From Usitatibacter rugosus (GTDB lineage: Bacteria; Pseudomonadota; Gammaproteobacteria; Burkholderiales; Usitatibacteraceae), in assembly GCF_013003965.1 (NCBI RefSeq), contig NZ_CP053069.1:3875419-3939418 (forward strand): a stretch of DNA of 64,000 nucleotides, read 5' to 3'. The notes under the pieces were generated by a model. That model did no database searches. It was not told where the DNA came from and was given only the letters and a program-made list of their open reading frames with translations. Position 1 is the stretch's first letter, and each line of letters begins with the position of its first letter. Shown piece by piece: positions 29,356 through 38,290 of the stretch. Position numbers and translations under genes: made by a program.

Positions 29356-29775
29356 CTACTTGATGAGCTTCAGCTTGGCCCGGCCCGCGGCAGGCGGCTT
29401 GGGGGGTTCGGAATCGGCGCCGGCCTCGGCCACCATCGGCGTGGCGGGCGACAGCGCTGTGGGCGCCTCGACCGTGAAGAAGGCGCCCTGGCCGTTTTCG
29501 CGCGCGAAGATGCCCTGCACGCGGTCGACCGGGATGTTCACCTCGCGCGACACGCCGTTGAACCGCGCGGAGAACTGGATCAGCTCGTTGTTGATCGTGA
29601 GGTTGCGCGTGGCGTTCAGGCTCACGTTGAGCACGATCTCCCCGCTCTTCACATACTCCATCGGCACCCGGGTCCGGTCATCCACCTTCACGCTGAGATA
29701 GGGCGTGTAGCCGCAGTCCGAGCACCACTCGTAGATGGCGCGGATGAAATACGGCTTGGTGGAGACTTCGGCCAT
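29356..29775 (-). CDS. sspB: ClpXP protease specificity-enhancing factor SspB
   Basis: 139 residues. The folded SspB domain (KPYFIRAIYEWCSDCGYTPY, then GEIVLNVSLNATRNL) occupies residues 6-100. It is followed by a flexible Ala/Pro/Glu linker and a basic tail RAKLKLIK, the position of the ClpX-binding peptide. SspB tethers ssrA-tagged proteins to ClpXP after ribosome rescue. It follows sspA by 4 bases, the conserved pair. Confidence 0.96.
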   Translation of the reverse strand: MAEVSTKPYFIRAIYEWCSDCGYTPYLSVKVDDRTRVPMEYVKSGEIVLNVSLNATRNLTINNELIQFSARFNGVSREVNIPVDRVQGIFARENGQGAFFTVEAPTALSPATPMVAEAGADSEPPKPPAAGRAKLKLIK

Positions 29776-29779
29776 GGCA

Positions 29780-30379
29780 CTACCGGCGCATCGCCTTCTC
29801 GGAGGCCGTCATCGAGTCGATGAACGCCTGGCGCGAGAACAGGCGCTCGGCGTACTTGAGCAGCGGGGCCGACTGCTTGTTCAGCTGGATCTGGTACTGG
29901 TCCAGGCGCCACAGCAGCGGGGCGATCGCCACGTCCAGCATCGAGAACTCCTCGCCCAGCATGTACTTCTGCTTCACGAAGATGGGCGCGATCTGGATCA
30001 GGTTCTCGCGCACGTACAGGCGCGCCTTCTCCTGCGCCTTCTGGGTGCCGGACTCCAGCGTCTGCACGTGGTTGAAGAGCTCCTGCTCGAAGCGGAACAG
30101 GAAGAGGCGCGCGCGGGCGCGCATCACCGGGTCCGCCGGCATCAGCTGCGGATGCGGGAAGCGCTCGTCGATGTACTCGTTGATGATGTTCGACTCGTAC
30201 AGGACGAGGTCGCGCTCCACCAGCACCGGCGTGCGGTTGTACGGGTTCATCACCGCGAGGTCCTCGGGCTTGTTCATGAGGTCCACGTCGATGATCTCGA
30301 AATCCATGCCCTTTTCGTAGAGCACGATCCGGCAACGGTGGCTGAAGGGATCGGTGATCCCCGAGTAGAGCGTCATCAT
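29780..30379 (-). CDS. sspA: Stringent starvation protein A (RNA polymerase-associated, GST fold)
   Basis: 199 residues from the first ATG of the pair MMTLYSGITDPFSHRCRI; an upstream ATG adding 11 unlike residues was not used. The N-terminal thioredoxin-like half and C-terminal helical half match the glutathione-transferase fold, but SspA acts on sigma70 RNA polymerase in stationary phase. NRTPVLVERDLVLYESNII is the conserved strand. It heads the sspAB pair, downstream of petC. Confidence 0.95.
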   Translation of the reverse strand: MMTLYSGITDPFSHRCRIVLYEKGMDFEIIDVDLMNKPEDLAVMNPYNRTPVLVERDLVLYESNIINEYIDERFPHPQLMPADPVMRARARLFLFRFEQELFNHVQTLESGTQKAQEKARLYVRENLIQIAPIFVKQKYMLGEEFSMLDVAIAPLLWRLDQYQIQLNKQSAPLLKYAERLFSRQAFIDSMTASEKAMRR

Positions 30380-30446
30380 CTTTTCTTTACCCCTTGTGGC
30401 ATCCCGGGACACTCACGGCCCCGTTGGTCCCGCGCGCCGCTTCCGG

Positions 30447-31190
30447 TTAGCGGACGTCCTTCCAGTATTCGTTCTTGAGCAGCAGCGTGATCACGACGAA
30501 GCCCGTCAGGAAGAAGAGGACGACGATCCCCCACATCTTGCGGTTCGTCTGCGCCGGCTCCGACAGGTACGTCATGAAGTTCACGAGGTCGGCGACGTAC
30601 TGGTCGTACTCCACCGGCTTCAGCTTCCCCGGGCCGGCGAGCGCGAGCTTGCGCGTCTCGACCTTGTCGCCCGTGTTCGGGTCCATCTTCGACGTCACCT
30701 GCAGCACCGGCTCGCCCTGGTACTCCCACAGCACGTGGGGCATGCCCACGTTCGGGAACACGGTGTTGTTCCAGCCCGTCTTGGTGGACGGATCGCGGTA
30801 GAAGCCGCGCAGGTACGTGTAGATCCAGTCCGAGCCGCGCGAGCGCGCGAGCAGCGAGAGATCCGGCGGCACGACGCCGAAGAAGGCCTTCGCGTCCTTC
30901 GGGTCGAGCACGGCCACCATCGGTTCGCCGACCTTCTCGCCCGCGAGGACGAGGTTGTCGACGATCTGCGCCTCGGTGAGGCCCAGGTCCGTGAGGCGGC
31001 TGTAGCGCATCGCGCTCGCCGAATGGCAGTTGAGGCAGTGGTTCACGAAGATCTGGGCGCCGCGCTGCAGCGATGCGTTGTCGTGCAGGTTCACGGGCGC
31101 GCGGTCGAGCTGGACCTTCGCGCCGGAGGCCAGGGCCAGGGCGGGAGCGACGGCGAGCGCCGCGAGGAGGGTACGGAAGAGTTTCTTCAT
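30447..31190 (-). CDS. petC: Cytochrome c1 (ubiquinol-cytochrome c reductase)
   Basis: 247 residues: a cleavable N-terminal signal peptide (about 1-22), heme c site CLNCH (52-56), probable axial Met150 in VGMPHVLW, and a C-terminal membrane anchor (about 219-238). It accepts electrons from the Rieske protein and passes them to soluble cytochrome c. It is the third gene of petABC, 5 bases after petB. Upstream in-frame sequence belongs to petB. Confidence 0.97.
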   Translation of the reverse strand: MKKLFRTLLAALAVAPALALASGAKVQLDRAPVNLHDNASLQRGAQIFVNHCLNCHSASAMRYSRLTDLGLTEAQIVDNLVLAGEKVGEPMVAVLDPKDAKAFFGVVPPDLSLLARSRGSDWIYTYLRGFYRDPSTKTGWNNTVFPNVGMPHVLWEYQGEPVLQVTSKMDPNTGDKVETRKLALAGPGKLKPVEYDQYVADLVNFMTYLSEPAQTNRKMWGIVVLFFLTGFVVITLLLKNEYWKDVR

Positions 31191-31195
31191 GTCGA

Positions 31196-32509
31196 TCACC
31201 CCGTGACCCGTTGCGGTTCGGGCTTCTCTTTGTCCCGGCTCGTGTACCACGGCATCAGCAGGAAGAACGCGAAGTACACGACGGTCAGCACGCGCGCGAC
31301 CCACAGCGCGACATAGTCGCCGCCGACGATCGGCAGGCCCTTGCCGAACTCGCCGAACACCGTGGTGGGCTCGACGCCGAGGTAGCCCAGGATCAGGAAC
31401 GAGATCACGAAGGCCGTAAACCAGGCCTTGTAGACCGGCCCGCGGTAGCGGATCGACTTCACCTTGCCGCGGTCGAGCCAGGGCAGGAGGAAGAGGATCA
31501 TCGTGGCCGCGCCCATCACCGCGACGCCCGGGAACTGCGAGTTGAAGATGGGCGGGATCGCGCGGAGCATCGCGTAGTACGGCGTGAAGTACCACACCGG
31601 GGCGATGTGCTCCGGGGTCTTCAGCGGGTCCGCGGGCACGAAGTTGTTGTACTCGAGGAAGTAGCCGCCCATCTCGGGCGAGAAGAACACGATCGCCGAG
31701 AACACGAGCAGGAAGACGGCGACCCCGAAGATGTCCTTGATCGTGTAGTACGGGTGCATCGGGATGCCGTCGACCGGGTGGCCGCTCTTCGGGTCGATGT
31801 TCTTGTAGATCTCGACGCCGTCGGGGTTGTTCGATCCCACCTCATGCAGCGCCGTCAGGTGCGCGGCGACGAGGCCCAGGATCACCAGCGGCAGCGCGAC
31901 CACGTGCAGCGCGAAGAAGCGGTTCAGCGTCGCGTCGGAGACGTTGTAGTCGCCGCGGATCCACACCGCCAGCTCCTCGCCGATGAACGGCACGGTGCCG
32001 AACAGGTTGATGATCACCTGGGCGCCCCAGTAGGACATCTGGCCCCACGGAAGCAGGTAGCCGAAGAACGCCTCGCCCATCAGCGAGAGGTAGATCAGCA
32101 CGCCGAAGATCCAGATCAGCTCCCGGGGCTTGCGGTACGAGCCGTACATGAGCCCGCGGGCCATGTGCAGGTACACGCAGATGAAGAACATCGACGCGCC
32201 GGTCGAGTGGATGTAGCGGATCAGCCAGCCGCCGGGCACGTCGCGCATGATGAACTCGACCGACGCGAAGGCGTGCTCCGCGCTCGGCTTGTAGTTCATC
32301 GTGAGGAAGATGCCGGAGGCGATCTGGATCACCAGGCACAGCAGCGCGAGCGACCCGAAGTAGTACCACCAGTTGAAGTTCTTCGGCGCGTAGTACTCGG
32401 AGAGCTGCTCCTTCCACATGCGCACCAGCGGGAAACGCGCGTCGACCCACGTGAGGATGCCGTTGAAACGCCCGGCTCCCGTGACGGGAGGCTTGTTCAG
32501 GACGGCCAT
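31196..32509 (-). CDS. petB: Cytochrome b of the bc1 complex
   Basis: 437 residues with eight or more membrane segments. Heme ligand histidines occur in IRYIHSTGASMFF/YLHMARG and FFALHVVALPLV/AAHLTALHE. The Qo-site loop is PVWY (in HIAPVWYFTPYY), the variant common in beta- and gammaproteobacteria in place of PEWY. It carries both quinone sites of complex III. It lies 4 bases after petA. Confidence 0.98.
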   Translation of the reverse strand: MAVLNKPPVTGAGRFNGILTWVDARFPLVRMWKEQLSEYYAPKNFNWWYYFGSLALLCLVIQIASGIFLTMNYKPSAEHAFASVEFIMRDVPGGWLIRYIHSTGASMFFICVYLHMARGLMYGSYRKPRELIWIFGVLIYLSLMGEAFFGYLLPWGQMSYWGAQVIINLFGTVPFIGEELAVWIRGDYNVSDATLNRFFALHVVALPLVILGLVAAHLTALHEVGSNNPDGVEIYKNIDPKSGHPVDGIPMHPYYTIKDIFGVAVFLLVFSAIVFFSPEMGGYFLEYNNFVPADPLKTPEHIAPVWYFTPYYAMLRAIPPIFNSQFPGVAVMGAATMILFLLPWLDRGKVKSIRYRGPVYKAWFTAFVISFLILGYLGVEPTTVFGEFGKGLPIVGGDYVALWVARVLTVVYFAFFLLMPWYTSRDKEKPEPQRVTG

Positions 32510-32513
32510 CTTG

Positions 32514-33119
32514 TCAGGCTCCCTTGGGGTCCTCGCCGATAACGATCACGGCGTCGGATTTGTAGTTATGGGGGGGAATCTTCAGGTTGGTCGGGGCCGG
32601 GGAGCCCTTGAACACGCGTGCCGAAAGATCGAAGCGGGAGTTGTGGCACGGGCAGTAGTAGCCGCCCGGCCAGTCGGGGCCCATGTCGGAGGCGGCGCCG
32701 ATCTCCTTCTTCAGGGTGGGCGAGCAGCCGAGGTGCGTGCAGACGCCCTCGCAGACGAAGTATTCGGGCTTGATCGCGCGCTCGCGGCCCTTGATGTAGG
32801 CCGGCTGCTGCGGAACGGTGCATTCCGGGTCGACCAGGAGCGGGTCGGCCTTCGGGAGGATGTCGAGCATCTCCTTCGTGCGGCGCAGCACCCAGATCGG
32901 CTTGCCGCGCCATTCGACGGTGATCTGCTGGCCGGGCTCGAGCTTGTCGATCGGCACTTCGACGGGCGCGCCGGCCGCGAGGGCCCGGGCGCTGGGGAAC
33001 CAGCTGAGGGCGAAGGGCGCTGCCACGCCGGCGCCGGCAGCGGCACCCACGGCGGCGGTCGCGACGATGAGCCAGCGGCGCTTTTTCTCGTCGACTTGGT
33101 CTTGGACGATGGCGGTCAT
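32514..33119 (-). CDS. petA: Rieske iron-sulfur protein of the bc1 complex
   Basis: 201 residues. The 2Fe-2S ligands are in CTHLGC (127-132) and CPCH (156-159). The N-terminus has KKRRWLIVATAAVG, a twin-arginine-type signal anchor, consistent with Tat export; tatABC lie 2 kb away. No Shine-Dalgarno is visible: the 5' leader is pyrimidine-rich and carries three CCCGGATA repeats. First gene of petABC. Confidence 0.97.
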   Translation of the reverse strand: MTAIVQDQVDEKKRRWLIVATAAVGAAAGAGVAAPFALSWFPSARALAAGAPVEVPIDKLEPGQQITVEWRGKPIWVLRRTKEMLDILPKADPLLVDPECTVPQQPAYIKGRERAIKPEYFVCEGVCTHLGCSPTLKKEIGAASDMGPDWPGGYYCPCHNSRFDLSARVFKGSPAPTNLKIPPHNYKSDAVIVIGEDPKGA

Positions 33120-33139
33120 TTTTATCTGGAGGGGGGAAA

Positions 33140-33181
33140 TATCCGGGAGAAATATCCGGGGAATGCCGAAGGGTATCCGGG
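33140..33181. repeat. Three copies of TATCCGGG in the petA leader
   Basis: Identical 8-mers start at 33140, 33153 and 33174 (CCCGGATA when read as petA mRNA). The spacings are 13 and 21 bases. They lie 20-62 bases before the petA start, where a ribosome binding site would be expected but none is seen. A possible petA -10 (TAGAAT, minus, 33202-33207) lies just upstream. Function unknown. Confidence 0.5.
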
Positions 33182-33255
33182 GAACAGGTGACTAATTGAT
33201 TATTCTAGCGGATTCACCCCCCCTGCTTAAAGCCCAAGCTGTCGGTTCCCGCCGA

Positions 33256-33284
33256 TTGACGCCCCCCGACACCCCCCTTAGATT
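33256..33284 (+). promoter_or_regulatory. Sigma70 promoter of mscL
   Basis: TTGACG (33256-33261) and TAGATT (33279-33284) are 17 bases apart; the predicted start is about 29 bases before mscL, whose ATG has GGAG seven bases upstream. It fires away from petA in the shared 200-base gap. Confidence 0.7.
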
Positions 33285-33319
33285 GGCCCGAGCCCCCCGC
33301 CAAGCCACCGGAGAAAAAC

Positions 33320-33745
33320 ATGGGAATTGCATCGGAATTCAAGGAGTTCGCCGTCAAAGGCAATGTCGTCGACCTGGCGGTCGGCGTGATCATCGGGGCC
33401 GCGTTCGGAAAAATCGTCGACTCCCTGGTGAATGACGTCGTCATGCCCGTCATCGGGCGCCTGGTGGGGGGCCTGGACTTCTCCAACTACTTCATCGCGC
33501 TGAAGGACATCCCCCCCAACATCCCGATGACGCTGGAGGCGGTGAAGAAGGCGGGGATCCCGGTGCTCGCCTACGGGAATTTCCTCACCGTTTCGCTCAA
33601 CTTCGTGATCCTGGCGTTCATCATCTTCCTGATGGTGAAACAGGTGAACAAGCTGCGGCGCGAGCCCGCCGTGGCGCCCCCGCCGCCGGAAGACGTGACG
33701 CTCCTTCGCGAGATCCGCGACCTGCTCAAGGCCAAGCAGGCCTAG
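33320..33745 (+). CDS. mscL: Large-conductance mechanosensitive channel MscL
   Basis: 141 residues. N-terminal helix [20 protein letters not shown], first membrane segment [19 protein letters not shown], second membrane segment [17 protein letters not shown] and a C-terminal cytoplasmic helix. MscL opens at near-lytic membrane tension to release solutes on hypo-osmotic shock. The protease gene starts directly after its stop, so the two are probably co-transcribed. Confidence 0.97.
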   Translation: MGIASEFKEFAVKGNVVDLAVGVIIGAAFGKIVDSLVNDVVMPVIGRLVGGLDFSNYFIALKDIPPNIPMTLEAVKKAGIPVLAYGNFLTVSLNFVILAFIIFLMVKQVNKLRREPAVAPPPPEDVTLLREIRDLLKAKQA

Positions 33746-34909
33746 ATGCGCCGCGTATGGCTGCTCTTCGCGCAGGCGGTCACCGTGACGCTCGCGGTGC
33801 TGTTCGTCGTGAGCCTGGTGAAGCCGGACTGGCTCGCGTGGCGCACCAACGTGGTCGAGGTCCGCGAGGGTCCGGCCGCGCCCGCGATCTCGATGCAGCC
33901 CAACGCGCCGCGCCCCTATTCGTTCAGCGAGGCGGCGAAGAAGGCCATACCCTCGGTGGTGAACATCTCGGCCACGCGCCAGGTGAAGCGCGCGAACCCG
34001 CTGCTGCAGGACCCGGTGTTCCAGCGCTTCTTCGGCGACCGCTTCTCCGCGCCCCCCGAGACGCAGCTCTCGCTGGGCTCGGGCGTGATCGTGAGCCGCG
34101 ACGGCTACATCCTCACCAACGACCACGTGGTCGAGGGCGTGACGGACATCCAGGTGACGCTGCACAACGGCCGCACGGTGCCCGCGAAAGTGGTCGGCCT
34201 CGATCCCGACACCGATCTCGCGGTGGTGCGAGTGGACGCCAACGGGCTCACGCCGATCACGTTCGGTCCGCCCGACAGCTCGCGCGTCGGCGACGTGGTG
34301 CTCGCCATCGGCGATCCGTTCAGCGTCGGCCAGACGGTGACCATGGGCATCGTGAGCGCGGTCGGCCGCGAGATCGGCAACGCGAGCCCCTTCGGCAGCT
34401 TCATCCAGACCGATGCGGCCATCAATCCCGGCAATTCCGGCGGCGCGCTCGTCGACACCAACGGCAACCTGGTCGGCATCAACACGCTGATCTTCTCGCG
34501 CACGGGCGGCTACCAGGGCATCGGATTCGCCATTCCGGTGAGCCTCGCGCGGCGCGTGATGGAGCAGATCATCGAGAACGGCGCGGTCACGCGCGGCTGG
34601 TTCGGCGTGGAGGTCGCGGACCTGAGCTCCGAGCTCGCGCAGTCCCTGGGGCTGAAGGGCACGACCAAGGGCGCCATCGTCGGCGCGATCGAGAAGGGCA
34701 GCCCCGCGGAAAAAGGCGGCATCAAGCTGGGCGACGTGATCACCAGCGTGAACGGCAAGTCCGTGTCGGACGTGAACCAGGCGCTCAACGCCATCGCCGA
34801 GGTGATCCCGGGCAAGACGGTGCCGGTGAAGGTGATCCGCAAGAACGCCGAGCTCTCCCTCGACGTGGTGGTCGGCAAGCGCCGGGCGCGCCCGCGCGGC
34901 GACGACTAG
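33746..34909 (+). CDS. DegS/DegQ-family membrane-anchored serine protease
   Basis: 387 residues: an N-terminal membrane anchor (about 5-25), a trypsin-like domain with catalytic H127, D157 and S231 (NPGNSGGAL), and a single PDZ domain (about 283-375). One PDZ plus an anchor resembles DegS, the periplasmic protease that senses misfolded outer-membrane proteins; DegP and DegQ have two PDZ domains. Whether it cleaves an anti-sigma factor is not known. The ATG abuts the mscL stop. It converges on tatC with 2 bases between stops. Confidence 0.9.
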   Translation: MRRVWLLFAQAVTVTLAVLFVVSLVKPDWLAWRTNVVEVREGPAAPAISMQPNAPRPYSFSEAAKKAIPSVVNISATRQVKRANPLLQDPVFQRFFGDRFSAPPETQLSLGSGVIVSRDGYILTNDHVVEGVTDIQVTLHNGRTVPAKVVGLDPDTDLAVVRVDANGLTPITFGPPDSSRVGDVVLAIGDPFSVGQTVTMGIVSAVGREIGNASPFGSFIQTDAAINPGNSGGALVDTNGNLVGINTLIFSRTGGYQGIGFAIPVSLARRVMEQIIENGAVTRGWFGVEVADLSSELAQSLGLKGTTKGAIVGAIEKGSPAEKGGIKLGDVITSVNGKSVSDVNQALNAIAEVIPGKTVPVKVIRKNAELSLDVVVGKRRARPRGDD

Positions 34910-34911
34910 CC

Positions 34912-35667
34912 CTACTCGCCCGCCGGGTGCTCGGCTCCGGGGGCGGGGAGCTTGCGCTTCTCGACGAAGCGCGAGACGAAGATCCCGATCTCGTAGAGCA
35001 GGCACATCGGGATCGCGAGCGAGAGCTGCGAGACCACGTCGGGCGGCGTCACCACCGCGGCCACCACGAAGATGCCGACGATCACGTAGCCGCGCCACTC
35101 GCGCAGCTGGTCGGTGGTCACGAGCCCCGTCATCACGAGCACCACCACCACGACCGGCAGCTCGAAGGCGATGCCGAAGGACAGGAACATCCCGATCACG
35201 AAGTTGAAGTAGGCCTCGATGTCCGGGGCCACGGAGATGCTCTTCGGGGCGAACTTGTTGATGAACTCGAACACCGCGCCGAACACGAAGTAGTAGCAGA
35301 ACGTCATGCCGATGAAGAACAGCAGGGTGCTGCTCACGATGAGGGGCAGCACCAGCTTCTTCTCGTGGGCGTAGAGCCCCGGCGCCACGAAGGCCCACGC
35401 CTGGTAGAGGACGTAGGGCAGCACCCCGAGGAAGGCGGCGAGCAGCGCGATCTTCATCGGGATCAGGAACGGGGTGATGACGCCGGTGGCGATCATCTTC
35501 GAGCCCGTGGGCAGCGATGCGATCACGGGGCGCGCGAGGAAGTCGTAGATCTCCGCGCTGAAGATGAAGGCCGGGATGAACGCGATGCCGACCGCCACGA
35601 GCACGCGGATCAGGCGGTCGCGCAGCTCGATCAGGTGGGAGAGGAACGTGTCGTTGCCGGCTTCCAT
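34912..35667 (-). CDS. tatC: Sec-independent protein translocase TatC
   Basis: 251 residues with six membrane segments. The N-terminal FLSHLIELRDRLIRVLVAV is the conserved region that binds twin-arginine signals. TatC with TatB forms the substrate receptor for folded proteins such as the Rieske protein encoded nearby. Last gene of the long minus-strand run, 9 bases after tatB. Confidence 0.97.
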   Translation of the reverse strand: MEAGNDTFLSHLIELRDRLIRVLVAVGIAFIPAFIFSAEIYDFLARPVIASLPTGSKMIATGVITPFLIPMKIALLAAFLGVLPYVLYQAWAFVAPGLYAHEKKLVLPLIVSSTLLFFIGMTFCYYFVFGAVFEFINKFAPKSISVAPDIEAYFNFVIGMFLSFGIAFELPVVVVVLVMTGLVTTDQLREWRGYVIVGIFVVAAVVTPPDVVSQLSLAIPMCLLYEIGIFVSRFVEKRKLPAPGAEHPAGE

Positions 35668-35676
35668 CGTGGGGCC

Positions 35677-36165
35677 CTAGCCCGCCTTGCGGTCGCGCGT
35701 GGGCTCGGGCTCCTCGATGCCGAGCTCCATCTGCGGAGAGGGCGTGGGAGCAAGCGGCTCGGATGCGGATTCGAACGCGGATGCCGGTGACGACTCGAAA
35801 GCGTTGTCCGGCTCCGCGCCGGGCGGCGTGGTCAGCGGCTCCATCACGGAATCCGTCGACGAGGCCTTGAGCTGGGTCTCGATCGAGGACTGAGCCTCGC
35901 GCAGCTCCTGCTCCGTCTTCGTCGCGGTGGTCTCGATGTCCTGCTTGAACGAGCGCGCCGCGCCTTCGAACTCCGACTTCACGCGGTTGATCTCGGAGAG
36001 GTCCATCTCGCGGTTGATGTCGGACTTCACCTGCGTCACGTAGCGCTGCAGGCGGCCGAACAGCACGCCCAGCGTGCGCGCGACGCGCGGCAGCCGTTCC
36101 GGCCCGATCACCACGAGGGCCACGATGCCAATGACGAGAAGCTCGGAGAATCCGATGTCGAACAT
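35677..36165 (-). CDS. tatB: Sec-independent protein translocase TatB
   Basis: 162 residues from MFDIGFSELLVIGIVALVV: one N-terminal membrane segment with the conserved Glu8 and VIGPERLP, an amphipathic helix, then a long acidic, Pro/Ser-rich tail. TatB bridges substrate-loaded TatC and TatA. The upstream in-frame stretch lies over tatA and was excluded. Gap to tatA is 41 bases. Confidence 0.95.
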   Translation of the reverse strand: MFDIGFSELLVIGIVALVVIGPERLPRVARTLGVLFGRLQRYVTQVKSDINREMDLSEINRVKSEFEGAARSFKQDIETTATKTEQELREAQSSIETQLKASSTDSVMEPLTTPPGAEPDNAFESSPASAFESASEPLAPTPSPQMELGIEEPEPTRDRKAG

Positions 36166-36206
36166 GCTTGAGGCCCGCGGCGCGGGCGCCGCGCGAAACG
36201 CCGCGG

Positions 36207-36431
36207 TCAGGACTTCTGCTTGTCCCGGACCTCGCCGTCGATGGTGGCGCCGGATTTCGCCGCCAGCTCTCCGGAGGGCTTGGGCGCTTCGCCCTCGCCC
36301 TTCATGCCGTCCTTGAAGCCCTTCACGGCACCGCCGAGATCCCCGCCCATGTTGCGCAGCTTCTTGGTGCCGAAGATGAGCAACACGATGACCAGGACGA
36401 TCAACCAATGCCAGATGCTGAATGAACCCAT
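36207..36431 (-). CDS. tatA: Sec-independent protein translocase TatA
   Basis: 74 residues: N-terminal membrane segment [17 protein letters not shown], the FG hinge ([14 protein letters not shown]), an amphipathic helix and a charged tail. TatA polymerises to allow passage of folded proteins. It lies between hinT and tatB, a common betaproteobacterial order. Confidence 0.96.
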   Translation of the reverse strand: MGSFSIWHWLIVLVIVLLIFGTKKLRNMGGDLGGAVKGFKDGMKGEGEAPKPSGELAAKSGATIDGEVRDKQKS

Positions 36432-36458
36432 GAATCTCTCCTCGAGGCGTGATCCGAA

Positions 36459-36812
36459 CTATTCCTTCGCGATCATGCGCGGGAGCGGGTTCGGGCCGCC
36501 GATGATGTGGACGTGCAAATGATACACGTCCTGCCTGCCGATCTTCCCGGTGTTCACGATGGTCCGGAAGCCTTCGGGGGACCCCTTTTCGCGGGCCAGC
36601 CGCGCCGCCAGCGTGAGGATCTTACCCAGCACGGCCGCGTCTTCCGGCCCCGCATCCGCGAGCGAGGCGATGTGCTTCTTCGGGATCAGCATGAAATGCA
36701 CCGCCGCCACCGGGTTGATGTCGTCGAAGCCGAACACGTCCTCGTCCTCGAACACTTTCCTGCTCGGGATGGTGCCGGCCACGATCTTGCAGAAGATGCA
36801 GTTCGGATCCAT
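36459..36812 (-). CDS. hinT: HIT-family purine nucleoside phosphoramidase HinT
   Basis: 117 residues. Histidine triad H98-L-H100-V-H102 (YHLHVHIIGG) is the catalytic motif; C5 and C8 (CIFC) form the usual zinc pair. Hint proteins hydrolyse adenosine phosphoramidates. The ATG at 36812 is chosen because GAGGAG is about 4 bases upstream; the ATG at 36824 overlaps the hisE stop. It lies between hisE and tatA. Confidence 0.95.
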   Translation of the reverse strand: MDPNCIFCKIVAGTIPSRKVFEDEDVFGFDDINPVAAVHFMLIPKKHIASLADAGPEDAAVLGKILTLAARLAREKGSPEGFRTIVNTGKIGRQDVYHLHVHIIGGPNPLPRMIAKE

Positions 36813-36820
36813 GTCGCTCC

Positions 36821-37144
36821 TCATTTCGGCCGCGCATTCTTTTCCGCGATGCCCGAGCGGCCTTCGCGGCGCTCGAGCTCGGAGAGCACCTCGTCCAGGG
36901 CCACGCCCTGGCGGCCCATCATGACCAGGCAATGGAACCAGAGGTCCGCGACCTCGTGGACGATCGCCGCGCGGTCGCCCGACTTGGCGGCGATCACAGT
37001 CTCGGTCGCTTCCTCGCCGATCTTCTTCAGGACCGCGTCCTGCCCCTTCGCGTTCAGCGCCGCGACGTAGGACGTGCCCGGATCGGCCTTCACGCGCTCG
37101 GCGATGGCCGCCTCGAGCCTTTGGAGGATGTCGGAGTCAGCCAT
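36821..37144 (-). CDS. hisE: Phosphoribosyl-ATP pyrophosphatase
   Basis: 107 residues, MazG-like fold; conserved [15 protein letters not shown] and [13 protein letters not shown]. It hydrolyses phosphoribosyl-ATP to phosphoribosyl-AMP, the second step of histidine synthesis. It is separate from hisI, as in most betaproteobacteria, whereas E. coli has a fused HisIE. The start overlaps hisI by 8 bases. Confidence 0.96.
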   Translation of the reverse strand: MADSDILQRLEAAIAERVKADPGTSYVAALNAKGQDAVLKKIGEEATETVIAAKSGDRAAIVHEVADLWFHCLVMMGRQGVALDEVLSELERREGRSGIAEKNARPK

Positions 37145-37532
37145 GGGTCTTTCCGGGGATCTCGAGCACGGGCTCCGTGGCGACCCAGCGCCGCTCGCCG
37201 CCGGCGCCCTCGAGCTTGTTGAAGAAGCAGCGTCGCCGGCCCGTGTGGCAGGCGATGCCGCCCACGGATTCGACGCGCAGCAGGATCGCGTCGGCATCGC
37301 AGTCGATGCGGATCTCGACCACCTTCTGGAAGTGCCCCGAGGTCTCGCCCTTGTGCCACAGGGCCTTCCTCGAACGCGACCAGTAAGTCGCCTCCCCCGT
37401 CTCCACGGTGCGTTCGAGCGCCTCGCGATTCATCCACGCAAGCGTCAGCACTTCGCCGGAGGCCGCGTCCTGCGCGACCGCGGGCGCGAGCCCGTCCGTG
37501 TTCCACGCGATCGCATCGAGCCAGTCGCTCAC
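37137..37532 (-). CDS. hisI: Phosphoribosyl-AMP cyclohydrolase
   Basis: 131 residues. Zinc and magnesium ligands lie in [13 protein letters not shown] and in [13 protein letters not shown]. It opens the purine ring of phosphoribosyl-AMP, the third step. It overlaps hisF by 4 bases and hisE by 8, so translation of the three is likely coupled. Confidence 0.96.
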   Translation of the reverse strand: MSDWLDAIAWNTDGLAPAVAQDAASGEVLTLAWMNREALERTVETGEATYWSRSRKALWHKGETSGHFQKVVEIRIDCDADAILLRVESVGGIACHTGRRRCFFNKLEGAGGERRWVATEPVLEIPGKTHG

Positions 37533-38290
37533 AGCCGCATCTCGATGCCGCGAGCCGCGAGGAAGCGCTTCGCCTCGGGCACGGTGATCTCGCCGAAGTG
37601 GAAGACGGAGGCGGCGAGCACCGCGTCCGCCTTGCCTTCCTCGATGCCCAGCGCCAGGTGCTCGAGCGAGCCCACGCCGCCGCTCGCGATCACCGGCACC
37701 GGCACGGCTTCGGAGACCGCGCGGGTGAGCGCCACGTCGAAGCCGCTCTTGGTCCCGTCGCGGTCCATGCTGGTGAGGAGGATCTCGCCGGCGCCGCGGT
37801 CGGCCATCTCGCGCGCCCAGGCCACGACATCCTTGCCCGTGGCCTTGCGGCCGCCGTGCGTGTAGACCTCCCAGCCGCCGCCTTCCCGGCCGCGCGCGTC
37901 GATGGCGACCACGATGGCCTGCGAGCCGAAACGGCGCGCCGAATCGTAGACCAGCTCCGGATTTTCAACCGCGGAGGTATTGATGCTCACCTTGTCGGCG
38001 CCGGCGTTGAGGAGCTTCCTCACGTCCTCGACCTTGCGCACACCCCCGCCCACCGTGAGCGGGATGAAGACCTCGTCGGCCACGCGCGAGATCACGTCGA
38101 AGATCGTCTCGCGCGCATCGCTGGAGGCGGTGATGTCGAGGAAGGTGATCTCGTCGGCACCCGCGTCGTTGTAGCGCCGCGCGATCTCCACGGGATCGCC
38201 CGCGTCGCGCAGCTCCACGAACTTGACGCCCTTCACCACGCGGCCCGCGTGCACGTCGAGGCAGGGGATGATGCGCTTGGCGAGGGACAT
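37529..38290 (-). CDS. hisF: Imidazole glycerol phosphate synthase, cyclase subunit
   Basis: 253 residues, a (beta/alpha)8 barrel. [15 protein letters not shown] holds the first catalytic Asp (D12 here); [11 protein letters not shown] lies near the second. With HisH it makes imidazole glycerol phosphate and AICAR. The ATG overlaps the hisA stop (TGATG). Confidence 0.97.
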   Translation of the reverse strand: MSLAKRIIPCLDVHAGRVVKGVKFVELRDAGDPVEIARRYNDAGADEITFLDITASSDARETIFDVISRVADEVFIPLTVGGGVRKVEDVRKLLNAGADKVSINTSAVENPELVYDSARRFGSQAIVVAIDARGREGGGWEVYTHGGRKATGKDVVAWAREMADRGAGEILLTSMDRDGTKSGFDVALTRAVSEAVPVPVIASGGVGSLEHLALGIEEGKADAVLAASVFHFGEITVPEAKRFLAARGIEMRL

